This document shows positions 1 to 10,300 of a DNA stretch of 64,000 nt, piece after piece (the first letter of the stretch is position 1; every line of letters begins with the position of its first letter). The notes below the pieces were generated by a model, which saw only the letters and a program-made list of their open reading frames with translations, did no database searches and was not told where the DNA came from. Made by a program: the position numbers and the translations under genes. The stretch is from Paludibacteraceae bacterium (GTDB lineage Bacteria > Bacteroidota > Bacteroidia > Bacteroidales > Paludibacteraceae): positions 595,185 through 659,184 of the forward strand of contig JAFTXV010000007.1 in the NCBI GenBank assembly GCA_017461505.1, given 5' to 3'.

Positions 1-1
1 A

Positions 2-3000
2 TTGACCACTCCTACAGCTACTTTTGTTGGATTGGATCCAAATACAGAATACTACGTGTATGTACAAGTTGCTGGTCAAAACGATATTGCGGCTTCTTCA
101 CCACGTCGTATCTTCAAGACTCCTATGGATGTGAAGATATCCACCGATTCTATAATCACCTTCGAGGGCGTGCATAACACAACTACAGATGTGGACATGT
201 ATGCTCTGTTCCCATACTCAACTACAAAAGGTGATACACTCTATGCCATGTCAATGGGCTGGTACACAGGCAACATGTCAAGTGTCACACGCTCTCATCG
301 ACCATGGGCACGCCTAAATGGATACTCAGTTACAAGTTCTAGTGCTGGCACCTCTTACGATGGCATTAAGGTGGCTTATCAAGGTGAACGCGCGTTGCAA
401 CTCTATTCGGCGGCAACAAACAATCAACTAGGTGCGTATGCCGTAATGCCAGAGGTGGATGGCGACTATGACACGTTGCAGGTGAACTTCTATGCACGTC
501 CATTCTACGAGGGTGATGCAGGTAAGGTGGGTATTGCTGGTTCCACATACAAGAACAAGCCATTGGTTGTAGGTACGATGACCGATCCTAACAACCCTGC
601 TACCTTTGTGGCTATTGACTCGTTGTACTATGAGGATATTTCCTTGACAACTTCATCGGAAGTAGCTCCTCTATACCGCGCTGGTTTCCAATACTACTCC
701 TTCCGCCTAGCCAATGCAGTAGGTAAATATATTGCCTTCTCTGCTCCGGTGTTAGGACAATGGTATATTGATAATATCTCCTTCTCAGAGAAGACTTGCT
801 TACCTCCTAATGGCCTCAAAGTAAATGATATTACTAAGAACTCGGCGGTGTTTACATGGGATACACAAGATGACAATGATTGTGTAGTTCAACTATCAAA
901 GGCAGAAGGCTTTGCTGATGCGGCAATATTGTTTGTTGACACAGTACCTGCTGGCACCAAGGTGCAGCTCTCTAATCTCGAAAGTGTAACTACTTACTAT
1001 GTGCGTGTTCGCGAATTGTGCTCTGCAGATAATGAGTCCACTTGGGCAATGACATCATTTACTACTGAGTGCTACGAGACGAGCGGTAATTTCACCTGTG
1101 GCTTTGAGATTTCAGAGGGCCATGTACATCAAGGTTCTTCTACCTCTTCCACATACGATATAGCGCAATGTTGGACCACGGGAACTACTGCTAATACAAC
1201 TTCTTGGTACATGTATGTGCCTCGTGTTCAGGCGTCTAGTAGTACTTTCTACTCTCGCAATACAGTGGAATCTAACTTGCAATCTACTAGTTCCTTGCGC
1301 ATGTATGCGTATGCATCTAGTTCTTCCACATCATCATCGACATCTTACTACGATCAATGGGCTGTAATGCCTCGATTTGATATGGAAGCGATGGATACAG
1401 ATACCATACAATTAGAGTTCTATGCTTTGGCTGGTGCGTATAATCCTACGAAGGGTACTATAAGCAGCTCATACACGGGTGATACCTATCTGCCAAGTAT
1501 CGTAGTGGGCGTAATGAGCGACCCTAATGATATCTCTACCTTCGTGGCACTAGATACATGTACCTACGATTTGGCTAAATTGACCACTTCTACAGTGGCT
1601 ATACCAGAGAACGAGTTTATGTTCCAACGCTTCGTGGTGCCTCTCAAGGGTATCAAGGGTAAAGGTGATTATCTGGCATTCAAGACCTATCTGATTGATT
1701 GGATTGAATCGCAACCAACCAGACCTGCAAGTTCCATGTACACTCAAATCTATCTGGATGATGTATCGATGCAAAAGTTCAACGAATGCTATATCCCTGA
1801 TAATCTGGAAGCATCCGATATCATGGTTAGCACTGCAACACTCAGTTGGACTGGTGACGAAGGTGCTTCTTGGATAGTAAACCTCTCTACAGATCCACTA
1901 TTCCAAGATCCTAAACAAGCTATCTTGGACAAGGATACAGTAACTGAGATGACTATCCATGTAGAGGGATTGGATACAATGACCACTTATTACTGGAACG
2001 TTCAACAAATTTGTGGACCAAAATCCATGTCTATGGTTAGTCAGACTGCAGTTTTCAAGACAGCATACGTGCCATTGTTCCATGAAGAGTTCTTGAATAC
2101 TACTACAATTCCTGTGGATTGGGCACGCGATACTACTCGTGCATGCTACCTATTTAATGGCGCACCATTAAAGGGTGTTGGTACATCTTACGCTTGGTCT
2201 CGTACTACAGCTGCTGAGGGTCTCTCTGGTGCACACATGTATGCGCCTATGAACTCTGGTTCACCCACCTCCACCACTACTTACCTAAAGAAGTCTTGGC
2301 TGGTTACTCCTACTATCTATTTGGATACGGAGAAAGAGGCTTGGCTCACTTTCTATGCTGCGTTAGCGCACTATAATTATACTTCCAATACTGTAGCAGA
2401 CCAGAATGGTTGGGATGACCAATTTATGGTGGTTATTTCAGAAGATGGTGGTGTGACATGGAAACGTGAGAATGCTACTATCTGGAACAATGAGACCAGC
2501 AACGATCCTACCGATAGTCTCTATGTATATGGTAAGGGTGATTATGTATTGAATGATTTGCCATACCTCAATGATAGGTCGATGCCATATAGCATCAGTT
2601 TAGCTAAATACAAAGGCAAAGGCATCAAGGTGGGCTTCTATTGTGAATCTAGCGTGCTGAATGCTTATAATGAATTGCACATTGGTGATGCACACATCAA
2701 TTACGTAGATTATGTTGTTAGCGAAGCTACATCTTGCCAATTTGAGGATCTCGTTTCTCCTGATGGCGAATTCTATATCGATGGTGATCAGATAGAAGCA
2801 GGAACACACGAATTCAAGAAAATTGAATTGGCAACGTTGAACGATTTACGTGAGAATCCAAACGACAGATTGGTTGACACCATGTTTGTCTTTACCGCAC
2901 ATTTTGAGGAGTCTCCTGATGTTGTAATTGAAAAGACTATCTGCGAAGGTGAAGTTGCTGGTGCAGAATGGGGCTTCCAAGACCATTCACAATCAGGTAT

Positions 3001-3985
3001 CTACCGTCGTAAGGGTGTTTCTGCTGTTACAGGTTGTGATAGTATCACTACATTCCAATTGACCGTTATCCCACGTCAACGAACAGAAGAAGTGGTACAG
3101 ATATGCAAGGGTACCTCCTATGAGTTTAATGGTAAATTCTACAACGAGACGGGTGTATATGTAGATACCCTCACATCTGTAGTGACAGGTTGTGATAGTA
3201 TTACGACATTGCTGCTCACCGTAAATCCTCCATTGACCCATGAGTATAGTGCATATACCTGCACTGGTTCTACCTACTACTTTACCGAGAAATATCCTGC
3301 ATTGACAGCATCAGGTAAGTATGTAGATACGCTCCAAACGGCAGAAGGCTGCGATAGTATCGTTACATTAAACCTCACCGTATCAGAGATGATTGATATC
3401 CAAATCTATGATACTGTTTGCGAGGGTACTTCCTATCTCTTTGAAGGAAAAGCGTATGATAAACCTGGCAAGTACGAATTTGAATACACATCTGTAGTGG
3501 GCTGCGATAGCATTGTTACTCTCAACTTGGCATGGCGAGACATCGATACTATTGTAGTGGATACAATGATTTATGATTCTGAATTGCCATACATCTATCC
3601 AAATGCCGATTTGACTTATCCTAAGGGTACTCAACCTGGTGTGTATGTGGATACGCTTAGTCTTTCATCTGATGACAATGAGTGCGGTTATGTACTCGTA
3701 CATAAGTTGACCATTACGATGAGTACTGCAGTAGGTAATATTTCTGCAAGTGATATCGTGCTCCAGCCATCTATTATTGAATTAGGTGAGAGCGTAACAA
3801 TCCGTGGACTCGGTAGCGAGCCTGTGATGGTATACGTATATGATATGGTGGGTCATTGTGTGGCTCAACAATCGATGTCAGGCAACAGCATTGAAGTGAA
3901 TGCATTCAATAATGCTGGTGTGTATATGGTACGCGTATCGAACACAAGCGGTGAGCAATTCGTGGGTCGCGTGATTGTGAAATAA
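2..3985 (+). CDS. Giant secreted multi-domain protein with FN3 modules and type IX-like C-terminal tail (5' partial)
   Basis: The reading frame is open to the left edge, so the N-terminus is outside the window; 1,327 residues are visible. Fibronectin type III-like modules (about residues 270-355 and 612-695, each starting with a CLPP/CYIP segment) alternate with larger beta-sandwich modules. Four short Cys-containing repeats ending in CDSI(V/T)T(L/F).L follow at about 985-1180. The last ~85 residues have the look of a T9SS sorting domain: a VYVYDMVGHCV segment, an AGVYMVRV segment and a final GRVIVK. The protein is probably exported by type IX secretion and attached to the surface as an adhesin or binding protein; no catalytic motif was seen. 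A strong terminator follows the stop. Function is inferred from architecture only. Confidence 0.8.
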   Translation: MTTPTATFVGLDPNTEYYVYVQVAGQNDIAASSPRRIFKTPMDVKISTDSIITFEGVHNTTTDVDMYALFPYSTTKGDTLYAMSMGWYTGNMSSVTRSHRPWARLNGYSVTSSSAGTSYDGIKVAYQGERALQLYSAATNNQLGAYAVMPEVDGDYDTLQVNFYARPFYEGDAGKVGIAGSTYKNKPLVVGTMTDPNNPATFVAIDSLYYEDISLTTSSEVAPLYRAGFQYYSFRLANAVGKYIAFSAPVLGQWYIDNISFSEKTCLPPNGLKVNDITKNSAVFTWDTQDDNDCVVQLSKAEGFADAAILFVDTVPAGTKVQLSNLESVTTYYVRVRELCSADNESTWAMTSFTTECYETSGNFTCGFEISEGHVHQGSSTSSTYDIAQCWTTGTTANTTSWYMYVPRVQASSSTFYSRNTVESNLQSTSSLRMYAYASSSSTSSSTSYYDQWAVMPRFDMEAMDTDTIQLEFYALAGAYNPTKGTISSSYTGDTYLPSIVVGVMSDPNDISTFVALDTCTYDLAKLTTSTVAIPENEFMFQRFVVPLKGIKGKGDYLAFKTYLIDWIESQPTRPASSMYTQIYLDDVSMQKFNECYIPDNLEASDIMVSTATLSWTGDEGASWIVNLSTDPLFQDPKQAILDKDTVTEMTIHVEGLDTMTTYYWNVQQICGPKSMSMVSQTAVFKTAYVPLFHEEFLNTTTIPVDWARDTTRACYLFNGAPLKGVGTSYAWSRTTAAEGLSGAHMYAPMNSGSPTSTTTYLKKSWLVTPTIYLDTEKEAWLTFYAALAHYNYTSNTVADQNGWDDQFMVVISEDGGVTWKRENATIWNNETSNDPTDSLYVYGKGDYVLNDLPYLNDRSMPYSISLAKYKGKGIKVGFYCESSVLNAYNELHIGDAHINYVDYVVSEATSCQFEDLVSPDGEFYIDGDQIEAGTHEFKKIELATLNDLRENPNDRLVDTMFVFTAHFEESPDVVIEKTICEGEVAGAEWGFQDHSQSGIYRRKGVSAVTGCDSITTFQLTVIPRQRTEEVVQICKGTSYEFNGKFYNETGVYVDTLTSVVTGCDSITTLLLTVNPPLTHEYSAYTCTGSTYYFTEKYPALTASGKYVDTLQTAEGCDSIVTLNLTVSEMIDIQIYDTVCEGTSYLFEGKAYDKPGKYEFEYTSVVGCDSIVTLNLAWRDIDTIVVDTMIYDSELPYIYPNADLTYPKGTQPGVYVDTLSLSSDDNECGYVLVHKLTITMSTAVGNISASDIVLQPSIIELGESVTIRGLGSEPVMVYVYDMVGHCVAQQSMSGNSIEVNAFNNAGVYMVRVSNTSGEQFVGRVIVK

Positions 3986-4014
3986 GTAGAGTAAACTTAT
4001 AGCAATATCCCAAG

Positions 4015-4055
4015 AGAGGGTGTGCCGAAATGGCACACCCTCTTTGTCACTTTTA
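4015..4055 (+). terminator. Rho-independent terminator after the giant secreted protein
   Basis: A perfect 12-bp stem, AGAGGGTGTGCC (4015-4026) with GGCACACCCTCT (4032-4043), has a 5-nt loop and a T-rich tail. It closes the upstream unit before the next promoter. Confidence 0.9.
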
Positions 4056-4103
4056 GATGAGATGATGTAGTAGAGAAAAAATATGTGAGATTTGATAGAA
4101 ATA

Positions 4104-4135
4104 TTTGTGTATGTCAATATTTTTTCGTAATTTTG
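4104..4135 (+). promoter_or_regulatory. Bacteroidota-type promoter for the barrel operon
   Basis: TTTG (4104-4107) and TAATTTTG (4128-4135) are separated by 20 nt, matching the -33/-7 pattern of Bacteroidota sigma-A. It predicts a start near 4142, so ATG-like codons upstream of that cannot be the start of the next gene. Confidence 0.8.
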
Positions 4136-4162
4136 CAGCGAGTTTGTTTACGTTTAAAGATT

Positions 4163-5074
4163 GTGAAAAGAATAATCATATTATTGTTGGTAATACTCTC
4201 GTTGTATTGCGTTGATACAGTGGCATATACGCGTCTTAATCCAGACGTCCATCACTTTGTTTCTTTTGATGCTGGCTTAGGGTACTCGTCTTTGCTTAAT
4301 GACTCGAATGTTGTAGAACAAGGCAATGGTGCCTCGGCCTATTTAGGAGTGGGTTATCGTTTGCTATACAATAATTTTTTGTTTTCGATGGGTCTAGAGG
4401 CGCAATATCTCTATAATGCCTACTCAATGGATTCTGCCAAAATGGTTCTGCAGATGTTGGATACTGAGGCAGATGCTTTCAAGCTCAATGTAGATGCTAC
4501 TCAGGGAGATGATTGGGTGCATGCTGTCAATCTTAGTGTGCCGGTATTGTTGGGAATGGAGTATCGTCGGTTTTATTTCCTCGTTGGTCCAAAGTTCTCG
4601 TTGAATATGTGGAATCAGATGCAAGCGCAAGCGCAGATGGTTACCACAGCAACTTACGACAAGTATATAGATGATTTTGCTAATATGCCCAATCACGAAT
4701 TAGGTAACTATGTGTTGGAGAGCGAGAAGGCGCACGCTAATTGGACTGTGGATATCATTGCTCATGCCGAGATAGGATATCGGTTTGGAGATGTGTCTTT
4801 TGAAACGGGGGCAGATATCCCAAAACCTAAACAACGATTTTATGTAGCGTTGTTTGTGGATTATGGTTTGTTGAATCTCAATAGAGATAGCGCAAGCGGA
4901 TATCGGTTGGGATATAGGCAGTTGCCTGATCAGCCATTGGAGATTTACCTCACCCCAGCGCTTATGAGTCGAGAAATGAGTGGCGTGAGAGTCAATCAAT
5001 TGAGTGCGGGTGTTAAGGTGGCGGTGCTGCTAGAGTTGCCAAAGCATAGCTCGTGTGTGATATGTAACTTATAA
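4163..5074 (+). CDS. Outer-membrane beta-barrel protein (porin-like)
   Basis: 303 residues from a GTG at 4163. This start is chosen because the promoter at 4104-4135 puts transcription start near 4142 and because a clean signal peptide (VKRIIILLLVILSLYCVDTVA) begins there. The mature part is rich in alternating aromatic/Gly strands and ends in a strand-like segment, as in outer-membrane barrels. It is clearly related to the barrel half of the next gene: both carry a VP(V/I)LLGMEY-like stretch followed by a DD(F/L).NM.NH.L segment. It is first in a probable operon running to 13853. Ligand and transport role cannot be told. Confidence 0.75.
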   Translation: MKRIIILLLVILSLYCVDTVAYTRLNPDVHHFVSFDAGLGYSSLLNDSNVVEQGNGASAYLGVGYRLLYNNFLFSMGLEAQYLYNAYSMDSAKMVLQMLDTEADAFKLNVDATQGDDWVHAVNLSVPVLLGMEYRRFYFLVGPKFSLNMWNQMQAQAQMVTTATYDKYIDDFANMPNHELGNYVLESEKAHANWTVDIIAHAEIGYRFGDVSFETGADIPKPKQRFYVALFVDYGLLNLNRDSASGYRLGYRQLPDQPLEIYLTPALMSREMSGVRVNQLSAGVKVAVLLELPKHSSCVICNL

Positions 5075-5110
5075 GTAAAAAATCATATAAACTAGGTACG
5101 AAAAAATAAT

Positions 5111-7342
5111 ATGTATATGAAACGTGGAATATTGATACTATTATCGGTGCTTTTATCTTTTGCTTTTGCACCTTTGGAGAGTTGGATAGTAGAGGGTGCT
5201 TCCTCTGCTGTATCGGCAGCCCCAGTTCAGAAGAAAGCAGCTCAGAAGAAAGCAGCTCAGAAGAAAGCAGCTCAGAAGAAAGCAGCTCAGAAGAAGGCTG
5301 CTCAGAAGAAGGCTGCTCAGAAGAAAGCTGCACAAAAGAAAGCTGCACAAAAGAAAGCTGCACAAAAGAAAACTGCACAGAAGAATGTAGCGTCAAAGAA
5401 GACTACCATTGCTCAGAAGTCGTCCGCATCCAAGCGCGCTGCCACTCCGCAAAAACCCGTTTTGACTCCAGCTCAAGAAGCGGCTGCATATCAAGCACGT
5501 GTGGCTGAAGTGGAGGCACACAACAAGCGTGTAGCCGCCTATCAAACGCGCGATATTGCTCATCGTCTTGGCTTGTGGGGAGGAGTAGGCTATTCGGCTA
5601 TCTTTCCGTCGAATTTTGTGAGTGATGCATTGGCTCCAAATGCCGTTGGTGGAGTAGGAGGCGGCGTAGGTTTGGGGTATCAATTACGCTACAAGAAGTT
5701 CTTGTTGACAACAGGTGTAGAGTTTCAATCGTATAACTCGCTAACTCGCTTGACTGCTCCGATACAGTCATTTGGCGTACAAGAATATGCGACGATGCAA
5801 TACCACTATTTGTTTACCGATATGCAAGACCAGTGGAACACGGGTTATGTGCAGATTCCTCTGCTTGTGGGTATGGAATTGCCCCAGTGGTATTGGCAGG
5901 TGGGTGCAAAAGTGGGTATGAATGTATATACCACATCGGCTATACAAACCTCATTGACCACTTCAATCACTGACCAAGAGTTGATTGATGATTTGGTGAA
6001 CATGCAGAATCACCAATTGGCAACCTCCACTTACGAGATGCAAGATCCTATTGCTCTGCAGCTTAACCCTAATGTGGCACTTGCCGCGGAGGTGGGTATG
6101 TCGCTGGATAAATGGTTGAGGCCTACCGTGAAGAGAGGTCGCCGTATGTCGCCAATGCAGAAGTTTGCGACGAGTTTACACTATCAATTGGCTTTGTTTG
6201 CCGAGTATGGACTGATGAATATATATAATTCTGCTTTAGCAGAAGGGCACACGAATGCTATTCCTGCAGATTTTAGCAGTGTGCTTGGGAAGTCTGTCGA
6301 TACTCCGTTGGCATATACGTCTTCATTGCAGACATCATCGGCTGCAAAAGCGTCGTTGAATCCATTCTTAGTAGGGGTGAAATTGGCTGTTATGTATGAG
6401 TTGCCTCGTCAAGATAAAAAGATGTTGCCCATCCCATTGGAGCCAAAACCTCGTTTAGTGACTAAGGTGACGAATGCGGAGACGGGTCTCGCTTTGGGTA
6501 GTGCACAAGTGACGATTGAAAATATCCAAACGGGTGCTGTGGTGAATAGCACATCCAATAGCAAGGGTGTGGTCATGGCGCGTTTTTCTAAAGCAGATTA
6601 TCGTATATCGGCATCTAAGTTGGGTTATCTGCCATGCGATACTATCACATGGTCGCATATGGCAGACTTGAGTGATACCGTTCGTTTTGCACTGGTTCCA
6701 GAGCCTAAACCAATAGTTTATACCTTGTGTGGCTATGTGCTGGATAAAGCAAATGCTCAGCCGCTTGAGGCTGAACTACGTGTAGTAGGTGCGCAAGATC
6801 AAACTCCACTCTACAATGGTGCAACCAATGAAGAGGGATTATTTGTGTCGAATCTATTGGCAGGAACTTATACGATATATGCTAATAGCATAGGTTATTT
6901 GCCATTGGATACTATGGTGCAATTTGACAAAGATACCCTGTATTTACCACTCGAACCAATCAAAGAGGGTATAAAGGTGAAGATTAATCACTTGTATTTT
7001 GCTACCAATAAGACCGTTATTTTGCCAGAGTCGGAGGAGGCTCTCAACGATTTAGCCAAGTTCTTGCGTGAGAATCCTACCGTGTCTATCCGCATCATAG
7101 GTCATACGGATAATGTGGGCTCTGATGCCGACAATATGCGTTTGTCAATGGGACGTTCTAAAGCGGTGCGCACTGACTTAGTAATGCGTGGAATAGATGC
7201 TAGTCGCATTGAGGCGATTGGTATGGGCGAGACGGCTCCAATCGCTACTAATGATACAGAAGAAGGACGTGCTCAGAACCGCCGTGTAGAATTTGAAATT
7301 ACTGATACACAAGGTAGTGATATTCAACAGATATACGAATAA
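5111..7342 (+). CDS. OmpA-family protein with Lys/Ala repeat, beta-barrel and two carboxypeptidase-regulatory-like domains
   Basis: 743 residues. Signal peptide at 1-~30, then a strongly basic repeat (QKKAA x9 plus QKKTA, residues 40-89) running into a basic Ala/Lys/Ser stretch to about 125. A barrel related to the upstream gene follows (~150-435), then two CarboxypepD_reg-like beta-sandwiches (~448-525 and ~537-620) and a C-terminal OmpA/MotB domain (~625-735) with LYFATNKTVILPES and GHTDNVGSDADN segments. The OmpA domain normally binds peptidoglycan in the periplasm, so the protein should tether outer membrane to cell wall. A basic repeat between signal peptide and barrel is unusual. Gap to the upstream gene 36 bp and to the next 16 bp, so an operon is likely. 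MKRG at 5117 is an alternative start. Confidence 0.85.
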   Translation: MYMKRGILILLSVLLSFAFAPLESWIVEGASSAVSAAPVQKKAAQKKAAQKKAAQKKAAQKKAAQKKAAQKKAAQKKAAQKKAAQKKTAQKNVASKKTTIAQKSSASKRAATPQKPVLTPAQEAAAYQARVAEVEAHNKRVAAYQTRDIAHRLGLWGGVGYSAIFPSNFVSDALAPNAVGGVGGGVGLGYQLRYKKFLLTTGVEFQSYNSLTRLTAPIQSFGVQEYATMQYHYLFTDMQDQWNTGYVQIPLLVGMELPQWYWQVGAKVGMNVYTTSAIQTSLTTSITDQELIDDLVNMQNHQLATSTYEMQDPIALQLNPNVALAAEVGMSLDKWLRPTVKRGRRMSPMQKFATSLHYQLALFAEYGLMNIYNSALAEGHTNAIPADFSSVLGKSVDTPLAYTSSLQTSSAAKASLNPFLVGVKLAVMYELPRQDKKMLPIPLEPKPRLVTKVTNAETGLALGSAQVTIENIQTGAVVNSTSNSKGVVMARFSKADYRISASKLGYLPCDTITWSHMADLSDTVRFALVPEPKPIVYTLCGYVLDKANAQPLEAELRVVGAQDQTPLYNGATNEEGLFVSNLLAGTYTIYANSIGYLPLDTMVQFDKDTLYLPLEPIKEGIKVKINHLYFATNKTVILPESEEALNDLAKFLRENPTVSIRIIGHTDNVGSDADNMRLSMGRSKAVRTDLVMRGIDASRIEAIGMGETAPIATNDTEEGRAQNRRVEFEITDTQGSDIQQIYE
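5228..5377 (+). repeat. 15-bp tandem repeat, 10 units, coding for QKKAA
   Basis: Ten in-frame 15-bp units (consensus CAGAAGAAAGCAGCT) encode nine QKKAA and one QKKTA. Synonymous drift runs left to right: first four units identical, then AAG GCT GCT forms, then CAA-starting forms. This suggests repeated local duplication. Confidence 0.95.
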
Positions 7343-7358
7343 GTCCAATCGGTAAGAA

Positions 7359-10300
7359 ATGAAGTATAATAAATACATATTGGTATTGATAGGTTGGCTA
7401 TGTGCATCTTGGGCAGTGGCGCAGGATATCTCTATCCCATTCTTCTGCGGATTTGAAGATTCTGTTGAACTTAGCCAGTGGACTCTTAATCCAAAAACTT
7501 CTGATGCTAAAGATCAATGGTGTGTAGGTACGGCAACTCATTCAGGGGGTCGCCAGTCTCTGTATATCTCCAACGACTCTGCCCAGTCGGCTAAACATGG
7601 TGTAGCGAATAATGTAATATTGGCATATCGTACACTGAAATTCCCCGAGAAAGCAGCCAAATATAATATCTCTTTCGATTGGAAAAACATGGGTGGAACG
7701 GACGATCGTGCGAGACTCTATGTCTGGATAGGTCCGAAGGTGATGCTACAGTCTGGTTTTTATATTGACAAAAAGGGTAATTCGTATGGTTTGTTAGATG
7801 TCGTGAGCCCTAACTCCAGCATTATCTCTAATAGAACACTGGTGGAAGAGAAATTTAATAAGCTCTCAGATGGTACCAATACCTACTCATACCTCTCGAA
7901 TAGTAAGAAATGGCAAAATGCTTTTATTAAGGGTGATGGCTCGAAACCTGATGTGAGTCTCAACTTGAGCAAATCTACTTCGAAAAATGAGTTTATCATT
8001 GCTTTTATTTGGATCAATGCTTCTCATAGTACCGACCCAGAATTGCTGGGTGCTTGTGTGGATAACATACAGATTGCTTTGGCAGAGTTGAAACGCCCTA
8101 CCAACATGAGTGCTACTATGCAATGTGAAGACTCCATGGTGGTGCTGAATTGGGAGACCTCTTTGGCTTTTCACGATGTGGAATACCGCAAGACAGGTAG
8201 CAATGATTGGCGTTGTATGTCGGATATCCCAGCCAATGCGGGATTGCAACAGAATTTCTCTTTCCGCTTGAAGCAAGAGGGTAGCTACGACTTCCGCGTG
8301 AGAGGCTATAATGTGTCTCGCATGGACACAAGTGCGTATGCTACAATCAATAATTTTATCTTCTGGTGTCCAGAAAACCACTGTATCAATTACATTGATT
8401 TGACAGGTCCTAATACCGAATGTCGTCATGGTGAACAAAGTGCGACTAGTGAGTGGCCTGATATTCCAAATGATTCGTTGGCTGTGTTGGATTTTGGTGA
8501 AGAGGCAATGGAGAGTCGTCATACCGTCAACTGGATAGAGGATCGATACGATCCATTTACCATCGGTAGTAAGGACTTTAATGGTGTGCCAATAGCTCCG
8601 CTACGTACTATACCAGAAGGATATTTAGCCTCGGTTCGTCTGGGTAACTGGGATAATGGTTCTGAACGTGAAAGCATAACCTACTCCTTTGTGGTAGATT
8701 CGATGGATCAAGCCATCTTGATTATGAAGTATGCTATCTTGTTTGAAGATCCTGGTCATGATGACAAGCAGAACCTATTCAACTTAGAGGTATTGGATCC
8801 AAACGACAGGGTGATTGATCCTACATGTGGTGTGGTGAATTTTGAGTTTAAGGATGCCAGCGAGTGGAACTTGGCGGAAGAGGTATCATTTAATGGAAGT
8901 CGTAAGATTGATAAGTTATATTGGAAGGATTGGACCTCTATTGGTCTCAACCTCAAGCACTATCATGGTAAGACTCTGAAAGTACGTGTTACTGTCGCGG
9001 ACTGTGGACAATCAGGTCACGCATCTTGGGCGTATTTTGTGATGGATTGCGTGTCTGCAAAATTGGAAACCGATAACTGCGGTAACGCATCTACGATCTC
9101 TGTGAATGCTCCAGAAGGTTTTGACTATACGTGGACCAACTCTAAGGATAGCATTCTTGGACACGATCGTACATTAGATGCAGAAGCAGGGCGAGAGGTA
9201 TATACTTGTGAGGCCTGTCTCAAGGAACTCAATGGGTGCTGCTTCACCTTGTCCACCACTCTTGACCCTCGTTATCCTGTACCTGCATATACCTATGAGT
9301 GGATGCCTGCTGATTGTAAGAATAAGGTTCAATTCCGCAATAAGAGCCACGTGATGAATAAGCGTGATACATCCGAGGTGCATACTTTGGAGAGTTGCGA
9401 ACAAATAGCGTGGGAGTTCACGCGCAATGGTTATACACAGACTACTCCAGAGGACAATCCGTTGATCACTTGCGCCCCTGAGGGAGATACGATTATTGTC
9501 ACTTTGCGTGCAATGATAGGTGGTGGCATGTGCGATAGTGTGATGCAAGATACACTATATATCCCATCCATCCTATCGCAGGATAGTATTATCAATGCAC
9601 AAATATGCGAGGGTGAAACCTTTATTTTTGCGAAGCAAGGCTATAAGCAATCGGGTACTTATTATGATACTCACCCTAATGTTGCTGGCTGTGATAGTAC
9701 GTGTATACTCAACTTAACTGTCCATCCGAATAGTGAACCTACTTTTGTGGCAGATACAGTGTGCTCTTTAGATTTGCCTTATTGGTTCAATGGATATAGT
9801 TTTGTCTATCCAGGTGTTTACACCCAAAATCTGAAAAACCAGTGGACTTGTGATAGCGTAGTGACATTGTCCCTACAAGTGGTTGAGAAATTGGAGTTGA
9901 CAGTGGATCAATTGCCTACCTTGTGCGCCGATGATGAGCAACTGATCATAGACTATTCGGTGCTCCATAGCACATACGATAGTTTAGCTGTGCGTTTCTT
10001 CAGTTCAGAGCCCCAGACGGCTTTTTATGACCAGATGATCTATGATACGGCGCAAAATACCATTATATATCCTTATGATGAAACCATTTTGCCTAATCAC
10101 TATCGCGTGCAGCTTGAGTTTTACCAGCATGCAGCTTGTGGTAACATGGTCTTTGATTTGGAATTTGACGTGCAGTATCGTTCGTCCATTATTGAGCAGA
10201 AGTGGAACGATGTATTGGCTTTGTTGAATAGTAAATACAATGGTGGCTATACGTTTACTGCTTATCAATGGTATAAGGATGGTGCACCTATCGCAGGAGC

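Noticed and set aside
5153-5508. Several ORFs in other frames over the Lys/Ala repeat (Ser/Glu-rich, Arg/Leu-rich and Leu/Ser-rich)
   Set aside because: They are products of the 15-bp period, which keeps all frames open; the OmpA frame has the domains.
7887-8522. 211-aa minus-strand ORF inside adhesin paralogue A
   Set aside because: Shadow of the real frame; the composition is that of antisense sequence and no promoter is present.
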